This document shows positions 17,848 through 27,420 of a stretch of 64,000 bases of DNA, one piece after another. The DNA is from CAWBRT01 sp963819175. GTDB lineage: Bacteria > Acidobacteriota > Terriglobia > Terriglobales > Acidobacteriaceae. A model generated the notes under the pieces. It searched no databases. It was given only the letters and a program-made list of their open reading frames with translations, and had not been told where the DNA came from. The position numbers and the translations under genes are program-made. How positions within the stretch are numbered: the stretch's first letter is position 1; each line of letters opens with the position of its first letter. The DNA lies in NCBI GenBank assembly GCA_963819175.1, contig CAWFVJ010000013.1, positions 124,001 to 188,000 of the forward strand. The letters run 5' to 3'.

Positions 17848-19248
17848 ATGAGTGCTGGAATTATGAACCCGCCCGCCATCAAGGCGCCGGGCGATTACGT
17901 TAAAGCGGTAATGGCGCAGGTAAAGGCAAAAAATCCTGCGGAACCCGAATTTCATCAGGCAGTCCAGGAAGTGCTCGATTCTTTGCGGCCCGTGGTCGAG
18001 AGGCACCCGGAATTCATCTCCGCCCGCATCCTCGACAGGATCGTCGAACCAGAGCGCGTGATCATGTTCCGCGTGACCTGGGTTGACGACCAGGGCGCCG
18101 TGCAGGTCAACCGTGGTTTCCGCATCCAGATGAACAGCGCAATCGGGCCCTACAAAGGCGGGCTGCGCTTACACTCTTCCGTCAACCTGGGCATCTTGAA
18201 GTTTCTGGCTTTCGAGCAGACATTCAAGAATTCGCTCACCACGCTCGCCATGGGCGGCGCGAAAGGTGGATCGGATTTCGATCCCAAGGGCAAGAGTGAC
18301 AACGAAGTGATGCGCTTCTGCCAGGCTTTCATGACCGAGTTGTACCGTCACATCGGAGCCGACACGGATGTCCCGGCCGGCGACATCGGCGTGGGCGGCC
18401 GCGAAATCGGCTTCCTCTTCGGTCAATACAAACGCCTCACCAACCAGTTCGTAGGCGTCCTGACCGGCAAGGGCTTGAATTGGGGCGGCTCGTTGATTCG
18501 GCCCGAAGCAACCGGATACGGCTGCGTCTATTTCGCATCCGAGATGCTGAAGACCCGCAAAGAAACGCTCGAAGATAAGGTTTGCCTTGTCTCCGGCAGC
18601 GGAAACGTCTCCCAGTACACGGTCGAGAAGCTGCTCGATCTGGGAGCCAAGCCAGTCACGTTCTCCGATTCCAACGGCATAATTTACGATCCCGATGGCA
18701 TCGACCGGGAGAAGCTGGCCTGGGTCATGGAACTGAAGAACGTCCGCCGCGGCCGCATCAGGGAGTATGCGGATCAGTTCAAGCATGCAATCTTCATGCC
18801 CACCGACGTAAGGCTGGATCACAATCCGATTTGGAACCTCAAAGCCGATTGTGCCTTCCCGAGCGCCACCCAGAATGAAATCAACGCCCGCGACGCCGCC
18901 AATCTCATCAAGAATGGCGTGGGCCTCGTGGCCGAGGGCGCAAACATGCCGAGCACCCTGGAAGCCGCAAAACTGTTCATAGATGCCAAGGTACTCTATG
19001 GACCCGCCAAGGCGGCGAACGCCGGCGGCGTGGCGGTCTCGGGCCTGGAAATGGCTCAGAACAGTGCTCGCATCAATTGGGGCCGTAAGGAAGTGGACGA
19101 GAAGCTGCACCACATCATGATTGCCATTCACAAGAACTGCTTCGAGACTGCGGCGGCCTACGGGACTCCCGGCAATCTCGTCAACGGTGCCAACATCGGC
19201 GGTTTCCTGAAGGTGGCCAATGCAATGATGGACCAGGGACTGGTGTAA
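17848..19248 (+). CDS. gdhA: NADP-type glutamate dehydrogenase
   Basis: A 466-residue hexameric small-type GDH that interconverts 2-oxoglutarate plus ammonia and glutamate, the amino donor for the arginine genes nearby. Substrate motifs are GPYKGGLR and MGGAKGGSDFDP with catalytic Lys, then PAGDIGVGGREIGF, and the dinucleotide motif GSGNVSQY. Length and motifs match the anabolic NADP class. A strong GGAGGAA Shine-Dalgarno lies about 8 nt before ATG 17848. A hairpin terminator follows directly. Confidence 0.93.
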   Translation: MSAGIMNPPAIKAPGDYVKAVMAQVKAKNPAEPEFHQAVQEVLDSLRPVVERHPEFISARILDRIVEPERVIMFRVTWVDDQGAVQVNRGFRIQMNSAIGPYKGGLRLHSSVNLGILKFLAFEQTFKNSLTTLAMGGAKGGSDFDPKGKSDNEVMRFCQAFMTELYRHIGADTDVPAGDIGVGGREIGFLFGQYKRLTNQFVGVLTGKGLNWGGSLIRPEATGYGCVYFASEMLKTRKETLEDKVCLVSGSGNVSQYTVEKLLDLGAKPVTFSDSNGIIYDPDGIDREKLAWVMELKNVRRGRIREYADQFKHAIFMPTDVRLDHNPIWNLKADCAFPSATQNEINARDAANLIKNGVGLVAEGANMPSTLEAAKLFIDAKVLYGPAKAANAGGVAVSGLEMAQNSARINWGRKEVDEKLHHIMIAIHKNCFETAAAYGTPGNLVNGANIGGFLKVANAMMDQGLV

Positions 19249-19273
19249 CGTCCGGCCCGGCATGCTGATTATC

Positions 19274-19297
19274 AGGGGGTGGACGAGTTCCACCCCC
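19274..19297 (+). terminator. Hairpin after gdhA
   Basis: A 9-bp stem, GGGGGTGGA / TCCACCCCC, with a short CGAGT loop, 25 nt after the gdhA stop and followed by ATTTTCT. A GTG at 19279 lies inside this stem, which argues against it as the start of the next gene. Confidence 0.7.
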
Positions 19298-19320
19298 ATT
19301 TTCTCACCGCAAACATAGCA

Positions 19321-22302
19321 ATGAACCCGCTTCCATCACCCGAGCCAATCACCGATCCGGAAAATCTCCTTGAGGCATTCGACGATCTCATGCCTTTCAG
19401 GGTGCGCGACATCCTGCTGGTGTCGAGCCTCTACGATTCATATATTCTTCGCGAAGACGGACGCCTCAACGAACTTCTGATTGGCGATTCCCTGGAATTG
19501 CATCTGCAACACATCCCTGGAATCACCCATGTCTCCAGCGGCGCGGAGGCGCTCGAACTTGCGCGCTCCGACCCGCGCTTCAATCTCATCGTCACCAATC
19601 TGACGGTTGGTTCGATGAGCGCCGCCGAGCTGGCGCGGCAGGTCAAACAAGCCGGCCTTGATGTGCCTGTCGTCGTGCTGGCCTACGATTACCGTGAGGT
19701 CAAAAATTTCGTCGCCCGTAACCCGGTTACCGATATCGACCACATCTTCCTTTGGCAGGGCAATGTCCGCATTCTGATTGCTCTCATCAAGTACATCGAG
19801 GACAAGCGCAACGCCCTCCATGACACGGCGGTCATGGGAGTCCCGGTCATTCTTCTGGTCGAAGACAACATCCGCTACTGCTCGTCATTTCTGCCGGTGA
19901 TTTACACCGAGTTGATCACGCAGTCACGCAGCCTGTTCAGTGAGGGCCTCAACGTCGCGCATAAGCTGGTGCGCATGCGCGCCCGCCCCAAGATTCTGCT
20001 CTGTTCCAATTATGAGGAGGCGGCGGAGCAGGCCATCCGGTTCCGCGATCACCTGTTCGGCGTGGTCTCCGATGTGGAGTTTCCACTTGGCGGCCAACTG
20101 ACGCCGGACGCGGGCTTCGAGCTGGCGAACATGATCCGCAGCCAGGTGCCGGATGTGCCCATCGTGCTCCATTCCAGCCGCACCAAGTTCATGGCACGCG
20201 CCCATGCCGAGGGTTACTCGTTTCTGCGCAAGCGTTCGCCCACCATGCTGGCAGACTTACGCCGGCTGCTCACCGAGCATTTTGCCTTCGGCGACTTCAT
20301 CTTCCGCCGCCCGGACCGCTCCGAAATTGCGCGTGCCAAGGACCTGACCTCACTCGAAAAATTGCTGCACCAGGTTCCCGCCGAATGCCTCGCCTACCAC
20401 AGCGAGCGGAATCACTTTTCGCGCTGGCTGAGAGCGCGCACGGAGTTTGCCCTCGCCCAGAAACTCAGGCCGCGCAAAGTCTCAGACTTCCCTACCCTGG
20501 CGGACTTGCGTCTCGACATCATCAATTCCATTGCCGAATACCGGCGCGAGCAGCGGCAAGCGCTGATCGGCGACTTCAGCCCCTCCACCTTCCAGCCCAA
20601 CGACACGTTTTTTCTGCGCATCGGCGGCGGTTCGCTCGGAGGCAAAGCGCGCGGACTCGCTTTCGTCCGCCATCTGTTTCGCGAGCGCCAGATTGCCTCG
20701 CGCTTCCCCGGCGTCAACATCGCGGTGCCTTCAACGCTGGTGCTGGCGACTGATGTTTACGACCAGTTCCTCGCCGAAAATAATCTGCTGGAGTTCGCCA
20801 TCCGCAGCTCCGACGAAGCCGAGATTGAGCAGCGCTTCCTCGCGGCCTCTCTGCCGGCTCACGTTCGCGACAGTCTGCTGGCTTTTCTCACCGACTTGCA
20901 CTACCCGCTAGCGGTGCGTTCTTCCAGCCTGTTGGAGGACTCGCAATATCAGCCCTTCACGGGTGTCTACGAAACCTTCATGCTCTCCAACCGGCAGCCC
21001 GATCTCCCGGCACGCTTCAACCAACTGAGCGAAGCCATCAAGCGGGTCTATGCTTCCACCTTCAGCGAGCACGCCAAGGCTTACGTGCGCGCCACGCCAT
21101 ACCGTCTGGAAGAGGAAAAGATGGCGGTCATCATTCAGCAGGTGGTTGGCGCGGTTCACGGAAAACGTTTCTATCCGGACTTTTCGGGAGTGGCCCGATC
21201 GCAGAATTTCTATCCTGTCGCTCCCATGACCGCCGCCGATGGAGTCGTGGCTGTGGCCTTGGGGCTGGGCCGCGAAGTCGTCGAGGGTGGAAAGAGCCTC
21301 GCCTTTTGTCCTCGATATCCTCAGAACCTGATTCAGTTTTCCTCGGTCGAAGATATCCTGGCAAACTCGCAAACCGAGTTCTGGGCTCTGGAGCTGGATC
21401 ACCTGGCGGGCCACCGCAACAAGGCTTCCGATTTGCGCGAGGTGCGATACGGGCTCGGCGTGGCGGAGACCGATGGAACGCTGCGCAGGCTTGCTTCCAC
21501 GTATTCGATCGACAATCATGCCATCTATGACGGAGTCAGCCGGCCCGGTTCGCGCGTAGTCACCTTCGCCCCCATTCTCAAGTACGGACTGTTCCCGCTT
21601 GCCGGCCTTGTCGATCAGCTCACCAAGTTGCTGGAAGACGCTCTGGGACGCCCCGTGGAAGTGGAATTCGCCGTCCGTTTGCCGCAGCGTCCCGACGAGA
21701 GCGCCGAGTTCGGATTCCTGCAAATGCGTCCCCTCGTCGTCTCGCGCGAATGGGAAGAAGTTCGCATGGAGGAGGTCGAACCGGCCAAGCTGCTGTGCGA
21801 AAGTTCAAAGGTGCTTGGAAACGGCCGCATTCAGGACATCCAGGACATTGTTGTCGTCGACTTCCAGCGCTTCGAACGCGCTCGCAGCCAGGAGGTCGCG
21901 CACCAGCTCGCGCAGTTGAACGCCAAACTCTCCGAGGCCGGAATCTCTTATCTGCTGATCGGGGTTGGCCGCTGGGGCTCCACCGATCCGTGGCTCGGAA
22001 TCCCGGTGACCTGGGACCAGATTTCAGGCGCCCGCGTGATCGTCGAGACCGGATTAAGCGACCTGCAAGTTACGCCGTCGCAAGGCAGCCACTTCTTCCA
22101 GAATCTTGTCGCCTTCCAGGTCGGTTATTTTACGATCAACAGCAATGCCGGTGAGGGATTCGTCGACTGGGACTGGCTCGCCTCGCAACCCGCCCTCGAA
22201 GCACAGGGCTGCGTCCGTCATCTGCGATTGCCGACTCCCCTGCTGATAGTCATGAACGGCAAGACCAGCCGCGGAATCATCGTCAAACCCGAGGCTCCAT
22301 AG
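19321..22302 (+). CDS. Receiver/PEP-synthase N-domain fusion protein
   Basis: About 993 residues from ATG 19321. Two receiver-like modules come first. The first (about 25-165) has Asn at the phosphoacceptor place (VTNLT); the second (about 170-330) keeps VEDN, Asp in VVSDVEFP and Lys in FLRKRSP, so it could be phosphorylated. Then comes a PEP/pyruvate-binding (PPDK_N) domain with GGGSLGGKARGL, AVRSSSLLEDSQYQPFTGVY and the terminal FLQMRPL. The phosphohistidine and PEP-binding C-terminal domains of real PEP synthase are missing, so it is not a complete dikinase. It may be a regulatory or phosphotransfer protein. It follows gdhA but lies behind a hairpin. Confidence 0.75.
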   Translation: MNPLPSPEPITDPENLLEAFDDLMPFRVRDILLVSSLYDSYILREDGRLNELLIGDSLELHLQHIPGITHVSSGAEALELARSDPRFNLIVTNLTVGSMSAAELARQVKQAGLDVPVVVLAYDYREVKNFVARNPVTDIDHIFLWQGNVRILIALIKYIEDKRNALHDTAVMGVPVILLVEDNIRYCSSFLPVIYTELITQSRSLFSEGLNVAHKLVRMRARPKILLCSNYEEAAEQAIRFRDHLFGVVSDVEFPLGGQLTPDAGFELANMIRSQVPDVPIVLHSSRTKFMARAHAEGYSFLRKRSPTMLADLRRLLTEHFAFGDFIFRRPDRSEIARAKDLTSLEKLLHQVPAECLAYHSERNHFSRWLRARTEFALAQKLRPRKVSDFPTLADLRLDIINSIAEYRREQRQALIGDFSPSTFQPNDTFFLRIGGGSLGGKARGLAFVRHLFRERQIASRFPGVNIAVPSTLVLATDVYDQFLAENNLLEFAIRSSDEAEIEQRFLAASLPAHVRDSLLAFLTDLHYPLAVRSSSLLEDSQYQPFTGVYETFMLSNRQPDLPARFNQLSEAIKRVYASTFSEHAKAYVRATPYRLEEEKMAVIIQQVVGAVHGKRFYPDFSGVARSQNFYPVAPMTAADGVVAVALGLGREVVEGGKSLAFCPRYPQNLIQFSSVEDILANSQTEFWALELDHLAGHRNKASDLREVRYGLGVAETDGTLRRLASTYSIDNHAIYDGVSRPGSRVVTFAPILKYGLFPLAGLVDQLTKLLEDALGRPVEVEFAVRLPQRPDESAEFGFLQMRPLVVSREWEEVRMEEVEPAKLLCESSKVLGNGRIQDIQDIVVVDFQRFERARSQEVAHQLAQLNAKLSEAGISYLLIGVGRWGSTDPWLGIPVTWDQISGARVIVETGLSDLQVTPSQGSHFFQNLVAFQVGYFTINSNAGEGFVDWDWLASQPALEAQGCVRHLRLPTPLLIVMNGKTSRGIIVKPEAP

Positions 22303-23071
22303 ACACCTTCCCGCTGTCATCATCCCTCAACAGGTGTCATCCTGAGCGCCAGCGAAGGATCTGCTTTTCTTCAACATGAAAACAAGACATCCGTTGGTGG
22401 CCCACATTTGTGGAGCCGCAGGCGGAGCTAATGTGGGGTCATAATGCGCGGGTGCCCCATCCAAGCCCGCGGTTGGCTTGAGTGGGGTAGTTGCCGGGTG
22501 CCCCACGTCCCGCCCGCAGTTGGCTGACGTGGGGTTGTTGCTTTCGCCCCGAGAAACGCCGCGCATCACTAATCATCCTCCACGCTGTCATCACCCCTTC
22601 AGTGTCATCCTGAGCGCACCGAAGGATCTGCTTTTCTCCCACCGGAAAAACAAAAGGCTGGTGCCCCAGGTTCGCCCGCAGTTGGCTAACCTGGGGTAGT
22701 TTGTTTCGCTCCCCCAAAATGCTGCGCATTCCTAAGCACCCTTCACAAGTGTCATCCTGAGCGCAGGGAAGGATCTGCTTTTCTCCCACCTGAAAACAAA
22801 GCCGGGCGCCCCAGGTCTGCACCGTAGGAGCCCGCGCAGCGGGCAAAAGATGGTAGCCCCATGGCGCAAGCCTGGGGTAAGCTCCGGCGTCGGAAAGACA
22901 GCCCGCATAGCGGGCGTAAGATGCCCCGCTGGACCGGCATACCTATCACAACAAACTTCATGTGCCGGGGCCCCATCCTTATCGCGCAGCGATAGGGTGG
23001 GGTAGTTTCTTCGATTCTCGAGTATTCAAAACCGGGTTCCAATTTCACCTGCCTGGAACTATGATCGTCGC
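22303..23071. repeat. Repeat-rich spacer
   Basis: About 770 bp of alternating family-B elements (22327-22375, 22600-22640, 22750-22800) and family-A palindromes (22395-22440, 22449-22493, 22496-22540, 22661-22703, 22969-23010), plus GGTAGCCC...GCGCAAGCC and GCCCGC/GCGGGC pieces (22825-22925). No gene is supported. Confidence 0.7.
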
Positions 23072-24418
23072 ATGAGCCCCAACAACTCTTCTGGAGCGCC
23101 ACTCGTTACCGAGATGCTTGTCATCCCGGTTGCCGGACACGACAGCATGCTACTCAACCTGAGCGGCGCGCACAGTCCCTGCTTCACCCGCAATCTTGTG
23201 ATCCTGAAAGACAATGCCGGCCACACAGGGGTCGGCGAAGTCCCCGGCGGCGAACGCATTCGTCAAACGCTCGAGGACTCCAAGTCGCTGGTGCTCGGGC
23301 AATCCATCGCCGCTTATAACAGCATCCTGAACGGCGTCCGGCAGCGCTTTGCCGACCGCGATGCCGGCGGACGCGGCTTGCAGACCTTCGACCTGCGCAT
23401 CACCATCCATGCCGTCACCGCGATTGAAGCCGCTCTGCTGGACCTGCTGGGACAGTTCCTCGGCGTGCCCGTGGCCGCCCTGCTCGGGCAGGGTCAGCAA
23501 CGCAAGCAGGTTCTGGTGCTCGGCTATCTCTTCTACGTCGGAGACCGCAAGAAGACCGATCTCCCCTACCTCAGTGCTCCCGACGCAAAAGATGACTGGC
23601 TGCGTCTGCGGCACGAAGAAGCGCTGACGCCGGAGGCAATCGTGCGCCTGGGCGAAGCCACGCAGACGCGCTACGGCTTTAAGGATTTCAAGTTGAAGGG
23701 CGGCGTGCTCCCCGGCGAGCAGGAGATGGAGGCCGTCACCGCGCTGCACGAACGCTTCCCGGAGGCGCGCATCACCATCGATCCCAATGGCGCGTGGTCT
23801 TTGCAGGAAGCCATCTGCCTGTGCCGCGGCAAACGTGATGTGCTGGCCTACGCTGAAGATCCTTGCGGCGCCGAGGGCGGATACTCGGGACGTGAAATCA
23901 TGGCCGAATTCCGCCGCGCCACCGGCCTGCCGACGGCGACCAACATGATCGCCACCGACTGGCGCCAAATGATGCACGCCATCCAGTTGCATTCCGTGGA
24001 TATTCCGTTGGCCGATCCGCACTTCTGGACGATGCAAGGCTCCGTCCGGGTGGCGCAGATGTGCCACGAATTCGGATTGACGTGGGGCTCCCACTCGAAC
24101 AATCACATGGATATTTCCCTGGCGATGTGTACCCATGCCGCTGCCGCTGCGCCCGGCAACATCACGGCCATCGACACTCATTGGATCTGGCAGGAGCATC
24201 AGGAGCGCCTCACCCGCGAGCCCTTCAAGATCACCGGCGGCATGCTCACCGTGCCTGAAAAGCCCGGCCTCGGAGTGGAACCCGACATGGCGCAAATCGA
24301 GAAGGCACACCAGCTTTATCAAAAGATGGGCCTCGGAGGGCGCGACGACGCCACGGCAATGCAATACCTGATACCCGGCTGGAAGTTCGATAACAAGCGC
24401 CCCTGCCTCGTACGCTGA
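23072..24418 (+). CDS. gudD: D-glucarate dehydratase
   Basis: A 448-residue enolase-superfamily enzyme that dehydrates D-glucarate to 5-keto-4-deoxyglucarate. It is very close to enterobacterial GudD throughout: VIPVAGHDSMLLNLSGAH, DFKLKGGVLPGE (acid/base Lys), DPNGAWSL, AEDPCGAEGGYSGRE, SNNH and DTHWIWQE, and the C-terminal YLIPGWKFDNKRPCLVR. Full length. No aldolase (garL) or tartronate semialdehyde reductase gene is adjacent, so the pathway must be completed elsewhere. Confidence 0.95.
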   Translation: MSPNNSSGAPLVTEMLVIPVAGHDSMLLNLSGAHSPCFTRNLVILKDNAGHTGVGEVPGGERIRQTLEDSKSLVLGQSIAAYNSILNGVRQRFADRDAGGRGLQTFDLRITIHAVTAIEAALLDLLGQFLGVPVAALLGQGQQRKQVLVLGYLFYVGDRKKTDLPYLSAPDAKDDWLRLRHEEALTPEAIVRLGEATQTRYGFKDFKLKGGVLPGEQEMEAVTALHERFPEARITIDPNGAWSLQEAICLCRGKRDVLAYAEDPCGAEGGYSGREIMAEFRRATGLPTATNMIATDWRQMMHAIQLHSVDIPLADPHFWTMQGSVRVAQMCHEFGLTWGSHSNNHMDISLAMCTHAAAAAPGNITAIDTHWIWQEHQERLTREPFKITGGMLTVPEKPGLGVEPDMAQIEKAHQLYQKMGLGGRDDATAMQYLIPGWKFDNKRPCLVR

Positions 24419-24591
24419 TTGCTGACCCACATTTGCCGTGGTGGCCCACATTTGCGGAGCCGAAGGCGGAGCTAATGTGGGGTGATGATGCAAGCGGAGT
24501 GCCCCAGGTTCCGCGCCGCGCAGTTCGGCGCTAACCTGGGTGACAAAGAGCAACCGCCGCAATAAGTAAATTTTAATTCGAGGAACCCTAA
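24419..24591. repeat. Two family A palindromes
   Basis: Copies with CCCACATTTGCGG/GCTAATGTGGG (24440-24482) and CCCCAGGTT/AACCTGGG (24502-24541) stems. The ribosome-binding site CGAGGAA of the next gene starts at 24580. Confidence 0.7.
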
Positions 24592-26031
24592 ATGTCTGAA
24601 GCAACTGCTACCTCCGGCGCATCGTCGGAACTCCGTTCGGCTCTGCTGAACATCGTTGGCGATAAGGGCTGTCTCTTTGACCCCGGCGACACCGCCGATT
24701 ACTGCGTGGACTGGCGGAAGCTCCGCCAGGGAAGCACGCCCGCCGTCGTCCGCCCCGCCAACACCGCGGAAGTGGCCGCCGTCGTCCGCCTCTGCGCCCA
24801 AAAGCGGATTCCCCTTGTGCCCCAGGGAGGCAATACCAACATGGTGGCCGGCGCCACGCCCAGCGTGGACGGCCCCGAAATCGTCTTGCTGCTTTCCCGC
24901 ATGAACAAGATTCGCAACCTCGACCCGGTCGACCTGACTTTGACCATCGACGCCGGGGTCACGCTCAAAGCGGCGCAGGAAGCTGCTCTCGCCGAAGGCT
25001 GCATGGTGCCGCTCACCATGGGCTCGGAGGGCTCCGCGCAGATCGGCGGCGTACTTTCCACCAACGCCGGCGGCAACAACACGCTGCGTTACGGCAATGC
25101 CCGCGACATGGTCCTCGGCCTCGAGGTTGTCCTGCCCGACGGCACCATCTGGAATGGATTGCGGCGCCTGCGAAAAGACAACACCGGGTACTGTCTCCGC
25201 CAGCTCTTTGTCGGAGCCGAGGGGACGCTGGGCATTATCACGGCGGCCGTGCTGAAGCTGGTGCCGCGCCCGCGCGATCTTGCGCTCGCCTTCTGCGCCG
25301 TCTCCTCCACGCAAGCGGCCCTGGATCTGCTCGTGCTTTGCCGCGCGCATTTTCACGACTCGATCAACGCCTTCGAGTACATGGAGGGCCGTGTCCTGGA
25401 ACTCATCCGCAAGCACCATCCCGAGATACCCTATCCTCTGGCCGAGCCCGCCCGGCACTATGCCTGGGTGGAGTTGGCCGACGCATCGCCCGACGCCGGC
25501 CTTCGCCAAAAGCTGGAAGATCTGCTGGCCGAAGCCATGGACAAAGGGATCGTGCTCGATGCCGCGCTCGCCGGCAGCTCATCCGAGCGTGCCGCCATCT
25601 GGCAGATGCGCGAAGAGGTCACCGACGCCCAACAGCGCGAGGGCGCTTCCATCAAGAATGACGTTACCGTGCCGGTTTCAAAAACGCCGGAGTTCATCAC
25701 CCGCGCCACCGCCGCCTGCGAACAGCACTTCCCCGGCATCCGCGTCATGGCCTACGGACATCTCGGCGACGGCAATACCCATTTCAATCTCACCGTGCCC
25801 GTCGGCGGCGATAACACGGCGCACATGAAGCGATCGCACGAGGTTCAGGATGTCGTCAACGAAATGGTTCATCAATACGATGGAAGCTTCTCGGCGGAGC
25901 ACGGCATCGGCACCATCAAGTCTTACTTGATTGAGCGATGGCGCGGCGGCGCGGAACTGGATACCATGCGCAAAATTAAAGCGGCGCTCGATCCCCTGGG
26001 CATCATGAATCCCGGCAAGATGCTGCCCTAG
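24592..26031 (+). CDS. FAD-linked 2-hydroxyacid dehydrogenase (GlcD/D2HGDH type)
   Basis: A 479-residue flavoprotein of the FAD_binding_4/FAD-oxidase C family. The N-terminal PCMH FAD domain has VVRPANTAEVAAVVRLC, PQGGNTNMVAGA and GSAQIGGVLSTNAGGNN; the C-terminal half has GHLGDGNTHFN and SAEHGIGTIK. Enzymes of this type oxidise D-2-hydroxyglutarate, D-lactate or glycolate and pass electrons to quinone or an ETF. Glycolate oxidase is less likely because glcE and glcF are absent. Strong ribosome-binding site GAGGA. Confidence 0.85.
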   Translation: MSEATATSGASSELRSALLNIVGDKGCLFDPGDTADYCVDWRKLRQGSTPAVVRPANTAEVAAVVRLCAQKRIPLVPQGGNTNMVAGATPSVDGPEIVLLLSRMNKIRNLDPVDLTLTIDAGVTLKAAQEAALAEGCMVPLTMGSEGSAQIGGVLSTNAGGNNTLRYGNARDMVLGLEVVLPDGTIWNGLRRLRKDNTGYCLRQLFVGAEGTLGIITAAVLKLVPRPRDLALAFCAVSSTQAALDLLVLCRAHFHDSINAFEYMEGRVLELIRKHHPEIPYPLAEPARHYAWVELADASPDAGLRQKLEDLLAEAMDKGIVLDAALAGSSSERAAIWQMREEVTDAQQREGASIKNDVTVPVSKTPEFITRATAACEQHFPGIRVMAYGHLGDGNTHFNLTVPVGGDNTAHMKRSHEVQDVVNEMVHQYDGSFSAEHGIGTIKSYLIERWRGGAELDTMRKIKAALDPLGIMNPGKMLP

Positions 26032-26253
26032 AATTGGTTGCATAGACATTTATTGAAGGGACGCGGCTTCACAGGCTGCGGACAAATTCATTTCTGAGGT
26101 GTCATCCTGAGCGCAGCCGGGGTCCCCGACAAGCCCTCTGTTGGCTTGTTGGGGTGGAGGAGTGAAGGATCTGCTTTTCCCTCGCACCTGAAAGCAAAAG
26201 TCCGGTGCCCCATATCTGCCATCCTTTGGCAGATGTGGGATAGTTGGCTCCGT
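26032..26253. repeat. Composite family B repeat with nested module
   Basis: A family-B element (from 26098) is interrupted after GAGCGCAGC by a roughly 45-bp palindromic module (GGGGTCCCCGACAAGCC and GGCTTGTTGGGGTGGAG, about 26117-26161), and resumes as GTGAAGGATCTGC. A family-A copy with CATATCTGCC/GGCAGATGTG stem follows (26206-26242). Confidence 0.7.
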
Positions 26254-27018
26254 TCAACGCTGCTGAACGATTGCGATCCGCGTCTCTTTGCCGGTGGTGC
26301 CAATGGCAATGACCTTGGTGGCTCCCGGACGATCGACGGCAATGACCTTCTGGCCGCTTATTTCCATCATCTGAGCGTCGGGATAGCGCTCTGTGTAGTA
26401 GCTGATGACGGTTGCGATGGAGTCCGACGTGGTATACACCTCTCCGGCAACGGGGATGCCTATGTCCGGGAGATCCGCGTTCTTAACCTCGACCGGCTGC
26501 GAACCGGGATAACGGTCGGAGCCGGACGAAGCGACAGGTGGCGCCGGCAGTGGTTGCGGGGATGAGTCTTTCGGCTTTCCCTTCGACGCAAAGCTGGTTA
26601 GCGCGTCCTGCACCGCCTTTGGATCGATGCTGCTCGTGGACGGGCGGCCCGCCGGATGAGTTTCACCCGGGACGATTACCTGCGACGGTTGCTGTTGCGG
26701 CTGCGCAGTCAATGGAGCGGAAGTGGCGGCCGGACCGGACGGAGTTGCGGAACTGGCAGGTGGGATCGTAAGCGGTTGCTGCTGCTGCGTGGGAACCCGA
26801 GGCGCATCCGCTCGTTCAGCGTGCATCACCCAACTAACGGTCAACCCCGCAGCCACTACAAAGACCAGACTGGACGCGCCCACCATGAGGCGCATCTGTT
26901 TGCGGTGGCGATGGAGTTCGGCGGACATCGCGGCGACGGCCTCCGGCGCGATTGGTCTCCCGCACGCGGCACAGAAACGCCCTTCCGCCGGCTTTCCGCA
27001 ATGGCTGCAAAACATCAT
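26254..27018 (-). CDS. Zinc-ribbon, single-pass membrane protein
   Basis: About 254 residues from ATG 27018 (an ATG at 27045 is also open). An N-terminal zinc ribbon (FCSHCGKP...FCAACGRP, two CxxC pairs) is cytoplasmic; a hydrophobic helix MVGASSLVFVVAAGLTVSWV follows, then a long Pro/Gln/Ser-rich linker and a C-terminal extracytoplasmic domain (about 170-254, from DIGIPVAGEVYTTSDSIA) of unknown function. The architecture suggests an envelope sensor or structural protein. It stands alone between repeats. Confidence 0.65.
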   Translation of the reverse strand: MMFCSHCGKPAEGRFCAACGRPIAPEAVAAMSAELHRHRKQMRLMVGASSLVFVVAAGLTVSWVMHAERADAPRVPTQQQQPLTIPPASSATPSGPAATSAPLTAQPQQQPSQVIVPGETHPAGRPSTSSIDPKAVQDALTSFASKGKPKDSSPQPLPAPPVASSGSDRYPGSQPVEVKNADLPDIGIPVAGEVYTTSDSIATVISYYTERYPDAQMMEISGQKVIAVDRPGATKVIAIGTTGKETRIAIVQQR

Positions 27019-27045
27019 TTCCGCACCAGCATACGCCGAAAACAT

Positions 27046-27420
27046 CGGCCTCTGCGCAATCGTCCGTGCAGCAACCTCCGGACCGCGCCTGGCGATCGAC
27101 GCGGCACTAACACGTCTTCAGGTGCCCCAGGTTCCGCGCCGCGCCTTTGGGCGCTAACCTGGGGTAGTTGCTTCTATCCCACACACTTCACGGCGTCACC
27201 ACGCACTTCATGAATGTCATCCTGAGCGCAGCCGGGGTCCCCGACAAGCCCGCTGTTGGCTTGTTCGGTGTGGAGAGCGAAGATCTATGTATTCCGAATC
27301 AAATACACAGATTCTTCGCTCGCTGCGCTCTCTCAGAATGACACTTCAAAAGATTTTGCCGGGTGCCGGGTGCCCCAGGTTCCGCGCCGTGCTGTTCGGC
27401 GCTAACCTGGGGTAGTTCCC
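27046..27420. repeat. Repeat-rich spacer
   Basis: Contains family-A copies with CAGGTT/AACCTG stems (27120-27167, 27370-27418) and a family-B element from 27213 that carries the same nested GGGGTCCCCGACAAGCC module (27231-27277) as 26117, followed by the inverted ATTCTTCGCTCGCTGCGCTC arm. No gene seen. Confidence 0.7.
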
